Assembly: GCF_965230735.1 (NCBI RefSeq)
Contig: NZ_OZ246016.1
Coordinates: 2,418,001 to 2,482,000 of the forward strand
Direction: 5' to 3'
From: Motiliproteus sp965230735
GTDB lineage: Bacteria; Pseudomonadota; Gammaproteobacteria; Pseudomonadales; Balneatricaceae
DNA length: 64,000 nucleotides
Shown piece after piece: positions 1 through 8,595 of this stretch. Every line of letters begins with the position of its first letter. The first letter of the stretch is position 1. The notes below the pieces were generated by a model, which was given only the letters and a program-made list of their open reading frames with translations, searched no databases and had not been told where the DNA came from. Made by a program: the position numbers and the translations under genes.

Positions 1-2627
1 ACGAAGACAAGATCCTGCGCCGCTTCCTGGAGCTGATCAAAGCGACCCTTCGGACCAGCTTCTTCCAGACCGACGAGCAGGGCGAGCTGAAAGATTACTT
101 CGCCTTCAAGCTGAGCCCGCGTGATATCAGCGATATCCCACTGCCGCGGCCGATGTTCGAGGTATTTGTCTACTCCGCCCGTGTCGAAGGCGTGCACCTG
201 CGCGGCGGCAAGGTGGCCCGCGGTGGACTGCGTTGGTCCGACCGCTTGGAAGACTACCGTACCGAAGTGCTGGGCTTGGTAAAGGCGCAGCAGGTGAAGA
301 ACTCGGTGATCGTGCCGGTGGGTGCCAAGGGCGGCTTCGTCGCCAAGCAGCTGCCGCAGGACGGTGGTCGTGAAGCCTGGCTGGCCGAGGGGATCGCCAG
401 CTACCAGATCTTTATCAGCGCGCTGCTGGATATCACCGACAATCTGGTTGCCGGTGAGGTGGTGCCGCCGGTCGACGTGGTGCGTCATGACGAAGACGAT
501 CCGTACTTCGTGGTCGCGGCCGACAAGGGCACCGCAACCTTCTCCGATATCGCCAACGAGATCGCCGAGTCTCGTGGTTTCTGGCTCGGCGATGCGTTTG
601 CCTCCGGCGGTTCGCAGGGGTACGACCATAAGGGCATGGGCATCACCGCCCGCGGCGCCTGGGAGTCGGTCAAACTGCACTTCCGCGAGCTGGGGTTGGA
701 TACGCAGTCCGAGCCTTTCAGCGTGATCGCGATCGGCGATATGGCCGGCGACGTATTCGGTAACGGCATGCTGTTGTCCGAACACATTCAGATGTGTGCC
801 GCGTTCAACCACATGCATATCTTTATCGATCCGGATCCGGACTGTGCCAGCAGCTTTGTCGAGCGCAAGCGGATGTTCGAGCTGCCGCGCTCCACCTGGG
901 AAGACTACGACCAAAAACTGATCTCCAAAGGTGGCGGGATCTTCTCCCGGGCCGCCAAGTGGATCGAGATCAGCCCGCAGATGAAGCAGCGCTTCGCGAT
1001 CAGTGAGGATCGCCTGTCGCCCAATGATCTGATCAGTGCATTACTGAAAGCGCCGGTGGATCTGATCTGGAACGGCGGTATCGGTACCTACGTCAAGGCC
1101 AGCTTTGAGAGTCACAGCGACGTCGGCGACAAGGCCAACGACAGCCTGCGGGTCAACGGCAACGAGCTGCGCTGCAAGGTGTTGGGTGAGGGCGGTAACC
1201 TGGGCTTCACCCAGCAGGGGCGGATGGAATTCTGCGCCCTGGGCGGCAAGTCCAACACCGACTTTATCGATAACGCCGGTGGGGTGGATTGTTCCGACCA
1301 CGAGGTCAACATCAAGATCCTTCTGAACGAAGTGGTGGCCAACGGTGATCTGACCGTCAAGCAACGCAACAACCTGCTGCGGGAGATGACCGACGAAGTC
1401 GCCGATCTGGTACTGAAAAACAACTACCAGCAGGCGCTGGCGATCAGTGTGGCGCACAGCCATGCCCGCAAGGCGCTGGACGAGTACACCCGTCTGATCA
1501 ACCGCCTCGAAGCCGACGGCAAGTTGGATCGGGAACTGGAATTTATTCCGGCCGACGAGGTGCTGCAGGAGCGCAAGGGCAGCGGCCAGGGGCTGACTCG
1601 CCCCGAGCTGTCGGTGCTGATCTCCTACGTCAAAGCGGAGCTGAAAGAAGCGCTGGCCGATTCCTGGATCACCGAGGACGATTACCTCAGCAAGGAAGTG
1701 ATGTCGGCGTTCCCGCAACGCCTGATCGGTGATTATGCCGAGCAGATCGACAGCCACCGCCTGCGCCCGGAGATCATCGCGACCCAGCTGGCTAACGGCA
1801 TGGTCAACAGCATCGGTATCACCTTTGCCGAGCGTATCTCCCAGATGGGCGGCAGCGATCTGGCCGATGTGGCGGCCGCTTACGTGATCGCCCGGGACGT
1901 ATTCGGTATTGAACAACTGTGGAGCGATATCGGAGCGCTGGACAATCAGGTGCCGGCGTCACTGCAGCAGCAGATGATGGCCGACCTGATCCGGATGGTG
2001 CGTCGGGCGACCTACTGGTTCCTGCGCAACCGCCGCTCGGCGGCCTCGGTACGTGAGGTGGTGGAGCGGTTCCAGCCGGCGGTTGAGGAACTCAGCAGCC
2101 AGTTCGGTACCCTGCTGGAAGGCGAGCCGCTACAGCGTTGGCAGCAAAAGCACGACGAGCTGGTTGAGGACGGTATCCCGGCCGAACTGGCGGCCAAGGT
2201 AGCTGCGGCCGACAGCCTCTACAGCCTGCTCAGCGTGATTCAATCTGCCGAGCAGACTGGCCAGCCGTTGACGCTGGTTGCCCAGATCCACTTCGGCCTG
2301 GGCGATCGTCTGCAGCTGAACTGGTTCGACCATCAGGTCCAGGAATTGGATACCTCCAACCACTGGGAGTCGGTGGCCCGGGACAGCTTCCGTGAAGACC
2401 TGACCAGTCACCAGCAGGCGATCGCGGTACGGGTGCTGAACGGCAACGACGCCAATCTGGACGACAGTGCTGGTGAGAGCCTGGTCAGCCAGTGGCTGGA
2501 CAGCAACCATCGCCTGCTGCAACGCTGGCAACAGCTGCTGGACGAGATCCGCAGCAGTACCCAGCAGGACTTCGCCGTCTTCATCGTGGCGATCCGAGAG
2601 CTGCTGGAGCTGGCCCAGGCCAAGTAA
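1..2627 (+). CDS. gdhB: NAD-specific glutamate dehydrogenase, large (180 kDa) type, 3' part
   Basis: The reading frame is open from base 3 without a stop, so the gene begins before the window. About 874 C-terminal residues of a protein that is usually near 1600 residues are present. The enzyme oxidatively deaminates glutamate to 2-oxoglutarate with NAD in the cytoplasm. The catalytic region is here: a GGLRWSDR block near base 220, the lysine-containing VPVGAKGGF segment near base 320, and GDMAGDVFGNGM near base 740. A helical C-terminal domain typical of the 180-kDa class follows. An internal ATG at 153 sits inside conserved sequence and is not a real start. A strong hairpin with a T-run follows the stop, so the gene ends its transcript. 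Family assignment is secure; the gene symbol follows Pseudomonas usage. Confidence 0.95.
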   Translation, partial: EDKILRRFLELIKATLRTSFFQTDEQGELKDYFAFKLSPRDISDIPLPRPMFEVFVYSARVEGVHLRGGKVARGGLRWSDRLEDYRTEVLGLVKAQQVKNSVIVPVGAKGGFVAKQLPQDGGREAWLAEGIASYQIFISALLDITDNLVAGEVVPPVDVVRHDEDDPYFVVAADKGTATFSDIANEIAESRGFWLGDAFASGGSQGYDHKGMGITARGAWESVKLHFRELGLDTQSEPFSVIAIGDMAGDVFGNGMLLSEHIQMCAAFNHMHIFIDPDPDCASSFVERKRMFELPRSTWEDYDQKLISKGGGIFSRAAKWIEISPQMKQRFAISEDRLSPNDLISALLKAPVDLIWNGGIGTYVKASFESHSDVGDKANDSLRVNGNELRCKVLGEGGNLGFTQQGRMEFCALGGKSNTDFIDNAGGVDCSDHEVNIKILLNEVVANGDLTVKQRNNLLREMTDEVADLVLKNNYQQALAISVAHSHARKALDEYTRLINRLEADGKLDRELEFIPADEVLQERKGSGQGLTRPELSVLISYVKAELKEALADSWITEDDYLSKEVMSAFPQRLIGDYAEQIDSHRLRPEIIATQLANGMVNSIGITFAERISQMGGSDLADVAAAYVIARDVFGIEQLWSDIGALDNQVPASLQQQMMADLIRMVRRATYWFLRNRRSAASVREVVERFQPAVEELSSQFGTLLEGEPLQRWQQKHDELVEDGIPAELAAKVAAADSLYSLLSVIQSAEQTGQPLTLVAQIHFGLGDRLQLNWFDHQVQELDTSNHWESVARDSFREDLTSHQQAIAVRVLNGNDANLDDSAGESLVSQWLDSNHRLLQRWQQLLDEIRSSTQQDFAVFIVAIRELLELAQAK

Positions 2628-2661
2628 ACCAGGGTATTATTACTAGGCCAATAGGCTAATC

Positions 2662-2691
2662 AAAAAGGGAAGCGATATGCTTCCCTTTTTT
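2662..2691 (+). terminator. Rho-independent terminator of the glutamate dehydrogenase gene
   Basis: A 12-base A/G-rich arm (AAAAAGGGAAGC) is followed by GATAT and the exact complementary arm ending in six T's. It lies 34 bases after the stop codon. The A-run on the left arm means it could also work on the minus strand. Confidence 0.9.
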
Positions 2692-2989
2692 GTGGGCGGG
2701 AGAGCTGATTCTTGTCCTGTAGTTTACAGTTAATTGTTTTCCTTAATTTTCTATTTCCAAAGAGTAAAGAATTTTCTCTTCTGAAAAGTGGTTGGTTTGA
2801 TATGCGCTGGTATTGAAAAAGAAGATATTGCACTATCAGATACTTTAGGAATCAGTAGATTGAAGTATCGTGCCGTGCGGGCTTGTTCTCTTCCGGAGAG
2901 AGGAGAAGGATAGATTCCAATTACCTACTCTATTCAGCACGGCCTAATAAATAGACTCAGTATTAAGGTTTTATGCATAAGGGGTAATC
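2692..2989. other. AT-rich intergenic region, left part of a low-GC insert
   Basis: No convincing gene is seen in these 298 bases. Composition changes abruptly after the terminator to clearly AT-rich sequence, which continues through the next gene to about base 4010. It should carry the promoter of the GIY-YIG gene, and an AAGGGG ribosome-binding site ends it at 2979-2984. No recombinase, terminal inverted repeat or flanking direct repeat was recognised. Confidence 0.5.
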
Positions 2990-3850
2990 ATGGGCAGGAA
3001 GCTAACCATCTACATGATTGATGGAGTTGCGACAGGTTCCAAAACAGTTGAGATTGGGAATTGGTCAGGGAAAGCAATTTATTCCCCTCGTGCGTCGCTA
3101 AAGCTAATGTTGAACCGAGATGAATTTGATAATCCAGGAGTCTATTTATTAAAAGGCCATTCAACTTCAACTGAGTTCAGCGACAGTGTCTATATAGGGG
3201 AAGCGGAGGAGCTAAGATCACGGTTGAAGCAACATTTAGCTGACCGAGATTTTGAATCTGTTATTTGCTTTATCAGTAAAGACGATATGCTGACTAAAGC
3301 GCATGTTAAATACCTTGAGTCAAGGCTTATAGCTATTGCAAAAAAGGCTAATAACTCATACTTGGAAAATGGTAATCAGCCCAAGTTATCAAAGCTATCA
3401 GAAGCAGATGTTTCTGATATGGAGTATTTCTTAGAACAAATACAGCTCGTATTGCCCACAGTTGGTTTGCAATCCTTGCTATCTGTTATCGTGCATCCAG
3501 CCGAGGGGATGGAGCCTGATACAGCCCAGGAAATCTACAAAGTAAAATCAAAGTCTCTTTCTGCATCAATGGTAGAAACAACTGAGGGGTATGTCGTCTT
3601 GGCAGGCTCTGAAGTTGCGAAGAAAGTAAACAATTCTATGGCTGACGGCTGGAGAAGAATTAGAAGTAAGTTGCTAGATGAAGGAGCATTGAAGTGGAAA
3701 GAGGACAAGCTTATTTTCACAGAGGATACAACATTTGCTTCTCCAAGTGCTGCCTCATCAGTGATTTTGGGAAGGCAAGCTCCGGGACCTATATCATGGA
3801 TAGATAAAAATGGAAGAACTTATAAGGAAATTCAGGAGAGTAATGCATAA
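2990..3850 (+). CDS. GIY-YIG nuclease-fold protein with C-terminal DUF4357 domain
   Basis: A 286-residue protein. The N-terminal half carries the two GIY-YIG signatures, PGVYLL (about residue 50) and VYIGEAEELRSRLKQH (about residue 67). An acidic residue in KYLESRLI, near residue 110, fits the family's catalytic glutamate. The last 80 residues (DGWRRIRSKLL... through SWIDKNGRTYKEI) match the DUF4357 domain that often follows GIY-YIG or methyltransferase modules. GIY-YIG domains are single-metal endonucleases; the target here is unknown. The ATG at 2990 has an AAGGGG site five bases upstream. The gene is much more AT-rich than its neighbours and sits alone between housekeeping and regulatory genes, so it was probably acquired by transfer. 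A role in phage defence or DNA processing is possible but not shown. Confidence 0.8.
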   Translation: MGRKLTIYMIDGVATGSKTVEIGNWSGKAIYSPRASLKLMLNRDEFDNPGVYLLKGHSTSTEFSDSVYIGEAEELRSRLKQHLADRDFESVICFISKDDMLTKAHVKYLESRLIAIAKKANNSYLENGNQPKLSKLSEADVSDMEYFLEQIQLVLPTVGLQSLLSVIVHPAEGMEPDTAQEIYKVKSKSLSASMVETTEGYVVLAGSEVAKKVNNSMADGWRRIRSKLLDEGALKWKEDKLIFTEDTTFASPSAASSVILGRQAPGPISWIDKNGRTYKEIQESNA

Positions 3851-3930
3851 CAAAGATATTCATATGGGAAGCTTACTCTCCGTCTTACACTATTTTAGTT
3901 TCCCTTCTACTGGCGTTTGGTTTAATCACA

Positions 3931-4311
3931 TTGATAAGAACAAGCAGCATATTTCTAGCGGGCGCATTGGCTTCAGGCAGCCTGTTTCAGTTTGATCTTG
4001 ACCTTCCAAGCTATCACGCGACTCAGTATCAGGCTCAACGGGCGAGAGTCGATCGGGCCAAATCCACCGTCGCGCAGCGACGGGCTACCTTGTCGAAGAA
4101 ATCGATACAGAAGGTGGGCAAGAAGGCGGCGGGGTCGCTGATCCCCTTCGTCGGTGCCGTGGTCACGTTAGGGCTGGCGGCGGAGGATTACTGCGAGGAG
4201 TTGGCGGGGATTATCGAGTTGCAGAACATTCTCGATGAGAAACAGCAGCGCTTTGATTCGGATGCCTGCCTGAAAGAAGCCGAGTCCTTTATTCGATCAC
4301 AGCTCTATTAG
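3931..4311 (+). CDS. Small membrane-anchored hypothetical protein, N-terminus uncertain
   Basis: Not recognised. Reading from a TTG codon gives 126 residues. Upstream the same frame stays open back to 3844 and encodes a clear hydrophobic stretch (TILVSLLLAFGLITLI), but it contains no ATG. A well-placed ATG with an AGGAGAG site lies at 3843, overlapping the stop of the GIY-YIG gene, but in a different frame. A single-base frameshift may therefore have separated the start from the body. The body has a basic central segment, a second hydrophobic segment (SLIPFVGAVVTLGLAA) and an acidic C-terminus. Base composition switches from AT-rich to the local high-GC norm near base 4010, inside this gene, so it could be a resident gene whose 5' end was replaced by the insert. 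Confidence 0.45.
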   Translation: MIRTSSIFLAGALASGSLFQFDLDLPSYHATQYQAQRARVDRAKSTVAQRRATLSKKSIQKVGKKAAGSLIPFVGAVVTLGLAAEDYCEELAGIIELQNILDEKQQRFDSDACLKEAESFIRSQLY

Positions 4312-4352
4312 TTACAAGGGCCCGGACACCGGCACGGTTAATCGCCTGCGCG

Positions 4353-5399
4353 TTATCGGCCCGCCAGGCTGAAACGCACCACGCCTTCATCGCCGGTCTC
4401 CAGCCACTGCCCATGGAGCGCTTCGCACAGTTGCTCCAACCGGCGGCGGAGGTGGTTGACCCATTCGTCGCGGATAAATTGCGGTTGGCCTACGCTGAGC
4501 CCGATTTCGACACCGAGTTGACCGTTCTCTTCATTCCAGTCCAACAACAGTTTCAGGTCGTTGCCGTTGGCCAGATACAGACCTAACTCGATCGCCACTA
4601 ACAGCAGTTGTTTTAATAAGGCGGGATCGCTATGGATCTGTGTTGGCACCTCGGCACCGAGCCGATAATCCAGCAGCCAGCCCTGCTGTCGACCCAACGG
4701 CAGGAAGACCTGCAACGCTTGATCCAGCAGTGGGGCCAGGGTCAGGGGTTCAGGATCGGCGCCGACGGCTTGGTCGTCCAGCAGGTGGATGGCGTTGGCT
4801 AGCCGTTGGTGACGGGCGTGCAGTTCATCGCTGAGATCCCGCGCTACCGGATTCAGCTCCAACGACCGGAGCCGCTGTCCCTGTTTGACGATCGGTTCGA
4901 TCTGGCCCTGCAGTATCTGCGTCGTACCTTCGGGCAGTTGGCTACGGCTCTGAGGGCTGTCCGCCGGATCCTGCTGTTGGCGAGCTGTCTTGATATCGCG
5001 GAACGAGCGAAGCGCCACGACCACCGAGGTCAGCAGTCGGGACGCGGACAGTTCGGCTTTGCTGAGGTAGTCGTTGATGTCGTAATTGACGATCACCTGC
5101 GCCTCGGGGGCGTAGCCGGGGTGGCCGGTGCGCAGGATTACGCGCATATCGGGGTTGTGCAGTTCTGAGCGGATATGATTGACCAGTTGCAGACCTTCAT
5201 GGTCGGTCTCCATCACCACATCCAGCAGCGCCACGGCGATATCCGGATGTTGCTGCAATAACTCCCGGGCCTGGGCGCCGCTCATCGCGCTGATCAATTT
5301 GATCGGCCGTTTTTCAAACTCGTAACCACGGAAGATCATTCGGGTGATACCGTGAATGCCTTCCTCATCGTCGACGATCAGAACTTTCCAGGGGGTCAT
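4353..5399 (-). CDS. Response-regulator receiver protein with unrecognised effector domain
   Basis: A 348-residue cytoplasmic protein. Residues 1-135 form a receiver domain: acidic cluster DDE at 10-12, phospho-acceptor Asp near residue 60 in LLDVVMETDHEG, and a late lysine in DYLSKAELSA. The receiver with its following helix (LLTSVVVALRSFRDI) resembles receivers joined to DUF3369 phosphodiesterases. The rest of the protein shows no HD, GGDEF or EAL motif and no DNA-binding helix. Its last 150 residues have a weak HATPase-like look (LLKQLLLVAIELGLYLANG) without the N-box or G-boxes. It starts 34 bases after the AraC-type gene on the same strand, so the two are probably co-transcribed. Output activity is unknown. 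Confidence 0.75.
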   Translation of the reverse strand: MTPWKVLIVDDEEGIHGITRMIFRGYEFEKRPIKLISAMSGAQARELLQQHPDIAVALLDVVMETDHEGLQLVNHIRSELHNPDMRVILRTGHPGYAPEAQVIVNYDINDYLSKAELSASRLLTSVVVALRSFRDIKTARQQQDPADSPQSRSQLPEGTTQILQGQIEPIVKQGQRLRSLELNPVARDLSDELHARHQRLANAIHLLDDQAVGADPEPLTLAPLLDQALQVFLPLGRQQGWLLDYRLGAEVPTQIHSDPALLKQLLLVAIELGLYLANGNDLKLLLDWNEENGQLGVEIGLSVGQPQFIRDEWVNHLRRRLEQLCEALHGQWLETGDEGVVRFSLAGR

Positions 5400-5433
5400 G
5401 AGCTACTACGGGTCGTTATCGTTATAGAGTCGG

Positions 5434-8400
5434 CTATTCTGCCAGCAAAGCCAGCTGCTGATCCAGCTGTTTGACTTTGGCTCGGGCTCCCCAGTCGCGA
5501 TAGAAGGCCAGGGCGGCATCGAGGCAGTACCGCGCCAGGCTGGGTTGCTGATGCTCTGACAGCAGTGCGGCATAGCGCTCCTGGACCAGGGCTCTGCGGT
5601 AACTGAATTGTTGTTGCTCGGCTGCCTGCAGTGCTTGTTCGAACCAGCCGGCGGCCGGCTGCCCCTGAAGGCGACAGAGTTCGGCTTGCAGCAGCAATCG
5701 CTGGCAGTCGAAGTTTTCCGGGCAGTGGTGGGCCCAGAGCTCGAAACGTGACAGCAATTGCTCGGTTTCCAGCTGACGACGGGGACTCAAGCCTCGCTGC
5801 TGCTGACCTTGAATCAACCGCATCAGAGCGGTGCAGAACAGCATTTCACTGACGCCGAAATAGCCCGGCATCTCGTTCTCCAGGCGGCTTTCCCAGGGAT
5901 AGAACTGCGGCCATAACGGTTGCCGATCCAGCAGCAGCGCCGCCTGGGTCATGGCGACGGCGTGCCAGCCGTGTTGGTACTCAAGCTGTTCCGGCCAGGG
6001 GCGGTCTCCGCTTAACAGGCCGATCAGCAAGCCACTGGACTGGTCCAGCTGATCGGCCGGTTCCGACAGCTGGTGTTGCCGCAGCTGTTGCTGCTGTTGT
6101 TGCAACTGTGCACGTTGCTCGCTCAGAGGTTGGCGGCTAAACAGCTGCAATTGCGCCTGCAGCAGACTGCACTGACCCTGCTGTATCCAAAGACCCTGTT
6201 CGGCAGCCTGCTCGATGGTGGTCTGCAGCTGCTTGGAAAGCTGTGGAAGCGGCTGGTACCAATGCTGGACCTGAGCGCACTGAACCAACCGTGCGGCAAC
6301 GGCGGAAAAGGGCGTGGAAAAGGGGGCAGAGAGGGGCGAGAAGAGGGTTGTGCCCGGAGCCTCGTCGAATTCCGTGTCGGTCTGCTGTTGCAACAGTTCG
6401 GCCTCGTTCGCCAACTGCAGGCCGCGATCGGCAAAACGGCGGGCCAGGGTCAGATCGGCGCAGAACCAGCTGCAGACCCAGGCATAGCTGCTGAAAGCGA
6501 ACGGGGTTTGTCGGCATTGCCCCTGACGCAGACTGAGCTGGGCCATGCGGCCGATCGCGCAGGCCGCCAGTAGAGGTTGCCCCAGGTGACGGGCCAGCTG
6601 GCTGAGTCGTTGCAGTAATTCCATCAAGCCGTGACGCTCCGGATCGGCCGGTTGCAAGGGCCGGTCAAGTAGGCCTGCGTTTACGCTGTCGTTGATCTGC
6701 TGTAGCTGGCTCAAGAGCTGATCCAACAGTTCGCTACGAGTCACCGGGAGCGGCTGCTGCCGTTGTTCGAGTTGTTGCAACAGAATCTCGAGTGCGCCGG
6801 CTTCATCGCCTTGGTGCTGATGGGCACCGGCCTGTAGCTGTGCTATTTCGATCTGTGCCGCAGCGGGCAGGTCTAAGTCGTTCAGTGTGCTCAAGCTGGA
6901 CTCTACTGCGCCGGGAGTACCGGCCTGCAACTGCATCTTGGCAGTTTGCAGCCACAACGAGTAGTTGTTCAGATCGGGTCGGGTGCGGCGACAGGCTGAA
7001 TCCAGATGCTGTGCCGCGGCATTGAAGTCACCCAACAAGGCGGCGGTCTGCGCCGCGGCCAGCGAAGCCTGACGGATCAGGTCTGGGTTGGCCCCGGCCT
7101 GTTTAAGGTGTCGCAGCAAACGTTGCTGCTGTTGCAGTTGTTGCGCGGGATCGAGTTCGGCAGTTGAACCGGGGGCGGCGAGCTGTTGCAGCAGTTCGGC
7201 ATAGCGGCTGTGCATCCGCTTTCGGGTTGCTGTCGGCAAACTGTTATCGAGTTGCCGGCGGATACGCGCATCGCTGAAGCGGTAGCGGGTATTGTCGTTG
7301 TTGGTGGCTTCGATCAGTCCCGCTTGTTCCGCCGGCCACAGGTGGATCGCCAGTCGTGCCAGCGGACTGCCGGTGGCTTCGGCCAGATCCTCGAGGCTGT
7401 ACGGGTCCTCCAGTAGCAGGGCCCAGTCCAGCAGTTCACGGCTTAGATCCGGCAGCTGCTTGAGCCGTTGCTGAATTTGCTCGGCATGATCGTCATCCTG
7501 AAGCCAACGGGTATCGACTGGGTTGTCGGGCTGGTTTACTGCGGGCTCGAGCGGCAGGGGCCGAACCTGTTTTCGGTATTCGCTCGGGGGTTGCTTCATC
7601 CAGCGCTTAAACGCCTTCTGGAATGCGGACTGATTGGAGAAACCCAGCTGATAGGCAATCTCGCCAAAACTGAGTTCGCCGCGTTGAATCATCTGTAGAC
7701 AGAGATCGCGCCGGGTCTGGTCATGGATCTCCTGGAAGCTGGTATCCTGCAGGCCAAGCTTGCGCTGTAGGGTACGCAGACTCATCCCCAGTTGCTCGGC
7801 AACCTGCTCACGGCTGACCGAGCACTGATGATCGACCAGCTGTTGTCGAATCAGGTTGCGGGTTTGGGCGATCAGCGCGCCCTGTCGGCCGCTCTGTCCC
7901 AATAGCACATCGGCAAACTCGCGATGTAACTGATGCATCTCGGCATTGGCGTCGAGGCAGGGCAGACTCAGGTAGTCGCTGCTGAACCAAAGCTGGTTGC
8001 TCGGCGCGCCGAATTCGGTTTCTGCGGCAAAAAACTGTTGGTAGGGCCGCTTATCCTCAGGCTCGGATCGGGCCAGCTTGACCCGCTGCACGGCCACCTG
8101 ATGCCCGGTCAGCCAGCGTGGCCAGTTGATCAGGCAGGCCAGCAGGTAGTCGATCAGGGCCGGGTGGTTCTGGTTCAGCTCCAGTGTCAGGACGGTCCCC
8201 CGGGGTGATTGCTCCAGTTCCAGTACCGCCTCTTCATGCAGTAGCGGCAAATAATCGATCAGATTGCGATAGGCTTGCTCCAGATTGTCGGAGGTGGACA
8301 TCAGAAAGCCCACCGAACCGAGCATCCGAGGTTGGGTGGCTTCGCCCAGACTGAGGCTGATTAACGGGTTAGCGCTTAGCTGCACCAACTGATCCAGCAC

Positions 8401-8574
8401 CCGGGGATAATTGGCCGACGGAAAACGTGACCCCGGTTTGGTAAACTCCGACTCGGTAAGCCCGGCGATCTGCAGCAGCTGTTCGCCCTGGTTTTGTCCG
8501 GAATCGGTGCGGTAATGCCGTGCCAGTTGCAGCACCGGCTCTAACAAACGCGCGGAGACGGTCGGAGTTGGCAT
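5434..8574 (-). CDS. AraC-family regulator fused to winged-helix/TPR-like C-terminal region
   Basis: A 1046-residue protein starting at the ATG at 8574. A longer open frame reaches 9180 but overlaps the divergent gene. Residues about 20-215 resemble the ligand-binding domain of OruR/ArgR-type AraC regulators (GSVGFLMSTSDNLEQAY). Residues 253-336 are the double helix-turn-helix, with typical GFSNQSAFQKAFKRWMKQPP near the end. An ordinary member ends about there (near 340 residues). Here some 700 further residues follow. First comes a winged-helix-like block (about 375-465, ending YRFSDARIRRQL) like that found behind the NTPase of large AAA-type regulators, then long Leu/Gln/Ala-rich helical repeats resembling TPRs. 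No Walker motifs are seen. It is divergent from the binding-protein gene at 8596 and probably in one operon with the receiver protein downstream. Confidence 0.8.
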   Translation of the reverse strand: MPTPTVSARLLEPVLQLARHYRTDSGQNQGEQLLQIAGLTESEFTKPGSRFPSANYPRVLDQLVQLSANPLISLSLGEATQPRMLGSVGFLMSTSDNLEQAYRNLIDYLPLLHEEAVLELEQSPRGTVLTLELNQNHPALIDYLLACLINWPRWLTGHQVAVQRVKLARSEPEDKRPYQQFFAAETEFGAPSNQLWFSSDYLSLPCLDANAEMHQLHREFADVLLGQSGRQGALIAQTRNLIRQQLVDHQCSVSREQVAEQLGMSLRTLQRKLGLQDTSFQEIHDQTRRDLCLQMIQRGELSFGEIAYQLGFSNQSAFQKAFKRWMKQPPSEYRKQVRPLPLEPAVNQPDNPVDTRWLQDDDHAEQIQQRLKQLPDLSRELLDWALLLEDPYSLEDLAEATGSPLARLAIHLWPAEQAGLIEATNNDNTRYRFSDARIRRQLDNSLPTATRKRMHSRYAELLQQLAAPGSTAELDPAQQLQQQQRLLRHLKQAGANPDLIRQASLAAAQTAALLGDFNAAAQHLDSACRRTRPDLNNYSLWLQTAKMQLQAGTPGAVESSLSTLNDLDLPAAAQIEIAQLQAGAHQHQGDEAGALEILLQQLEQRQQPLPVTRSELLDQLLSQLQQINDSVNAGLLDRPLQPADPERHGLMELLQRLSQLARHLGQPLLAACAIGRMAQLSLRQGQCRQTPFAFSSYAWVCSWFCADLTLARRFADRGLQLANEAELLQQQTDTEFDEAPGTTLFSPLSAPFSTPFSAVAARLVQCAQVQHWYQPLPQLSKQLQTTIEQAAEQGLWIQQGQCSLLQAQLQLFSRQPLSEQRAQLQQQQQQLRQHQLSEPADQLDQSSGLLIGLLSGDRPWPEQLEYQHGWHAVAMTQAALLLDRQPLWPQFYPWESRLENEMPGYFGVSEMLFCTALMRLIQGQQQRGLSPRRQLETEQLLSRFELWAHHCPENFDCQRLLLQAELCRLQGQPAAGWFEQALQAAEQQQFSYRRALVQERYAALLSEHQQPSLARYCLDAALAFYRDWGARAKVKQLDQQLALLAE

Positions 8575-8595
8575 GAAAAGAGTGCTTTTGGCTTG

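Noticed and set aside
1041..1916. Long antisense open frame inside the glutamate dehydrogenase gene
   Set aside because: It lies wholly opposite conserved coding sequence and has the composition of a shadow frame in high-GC DNA.
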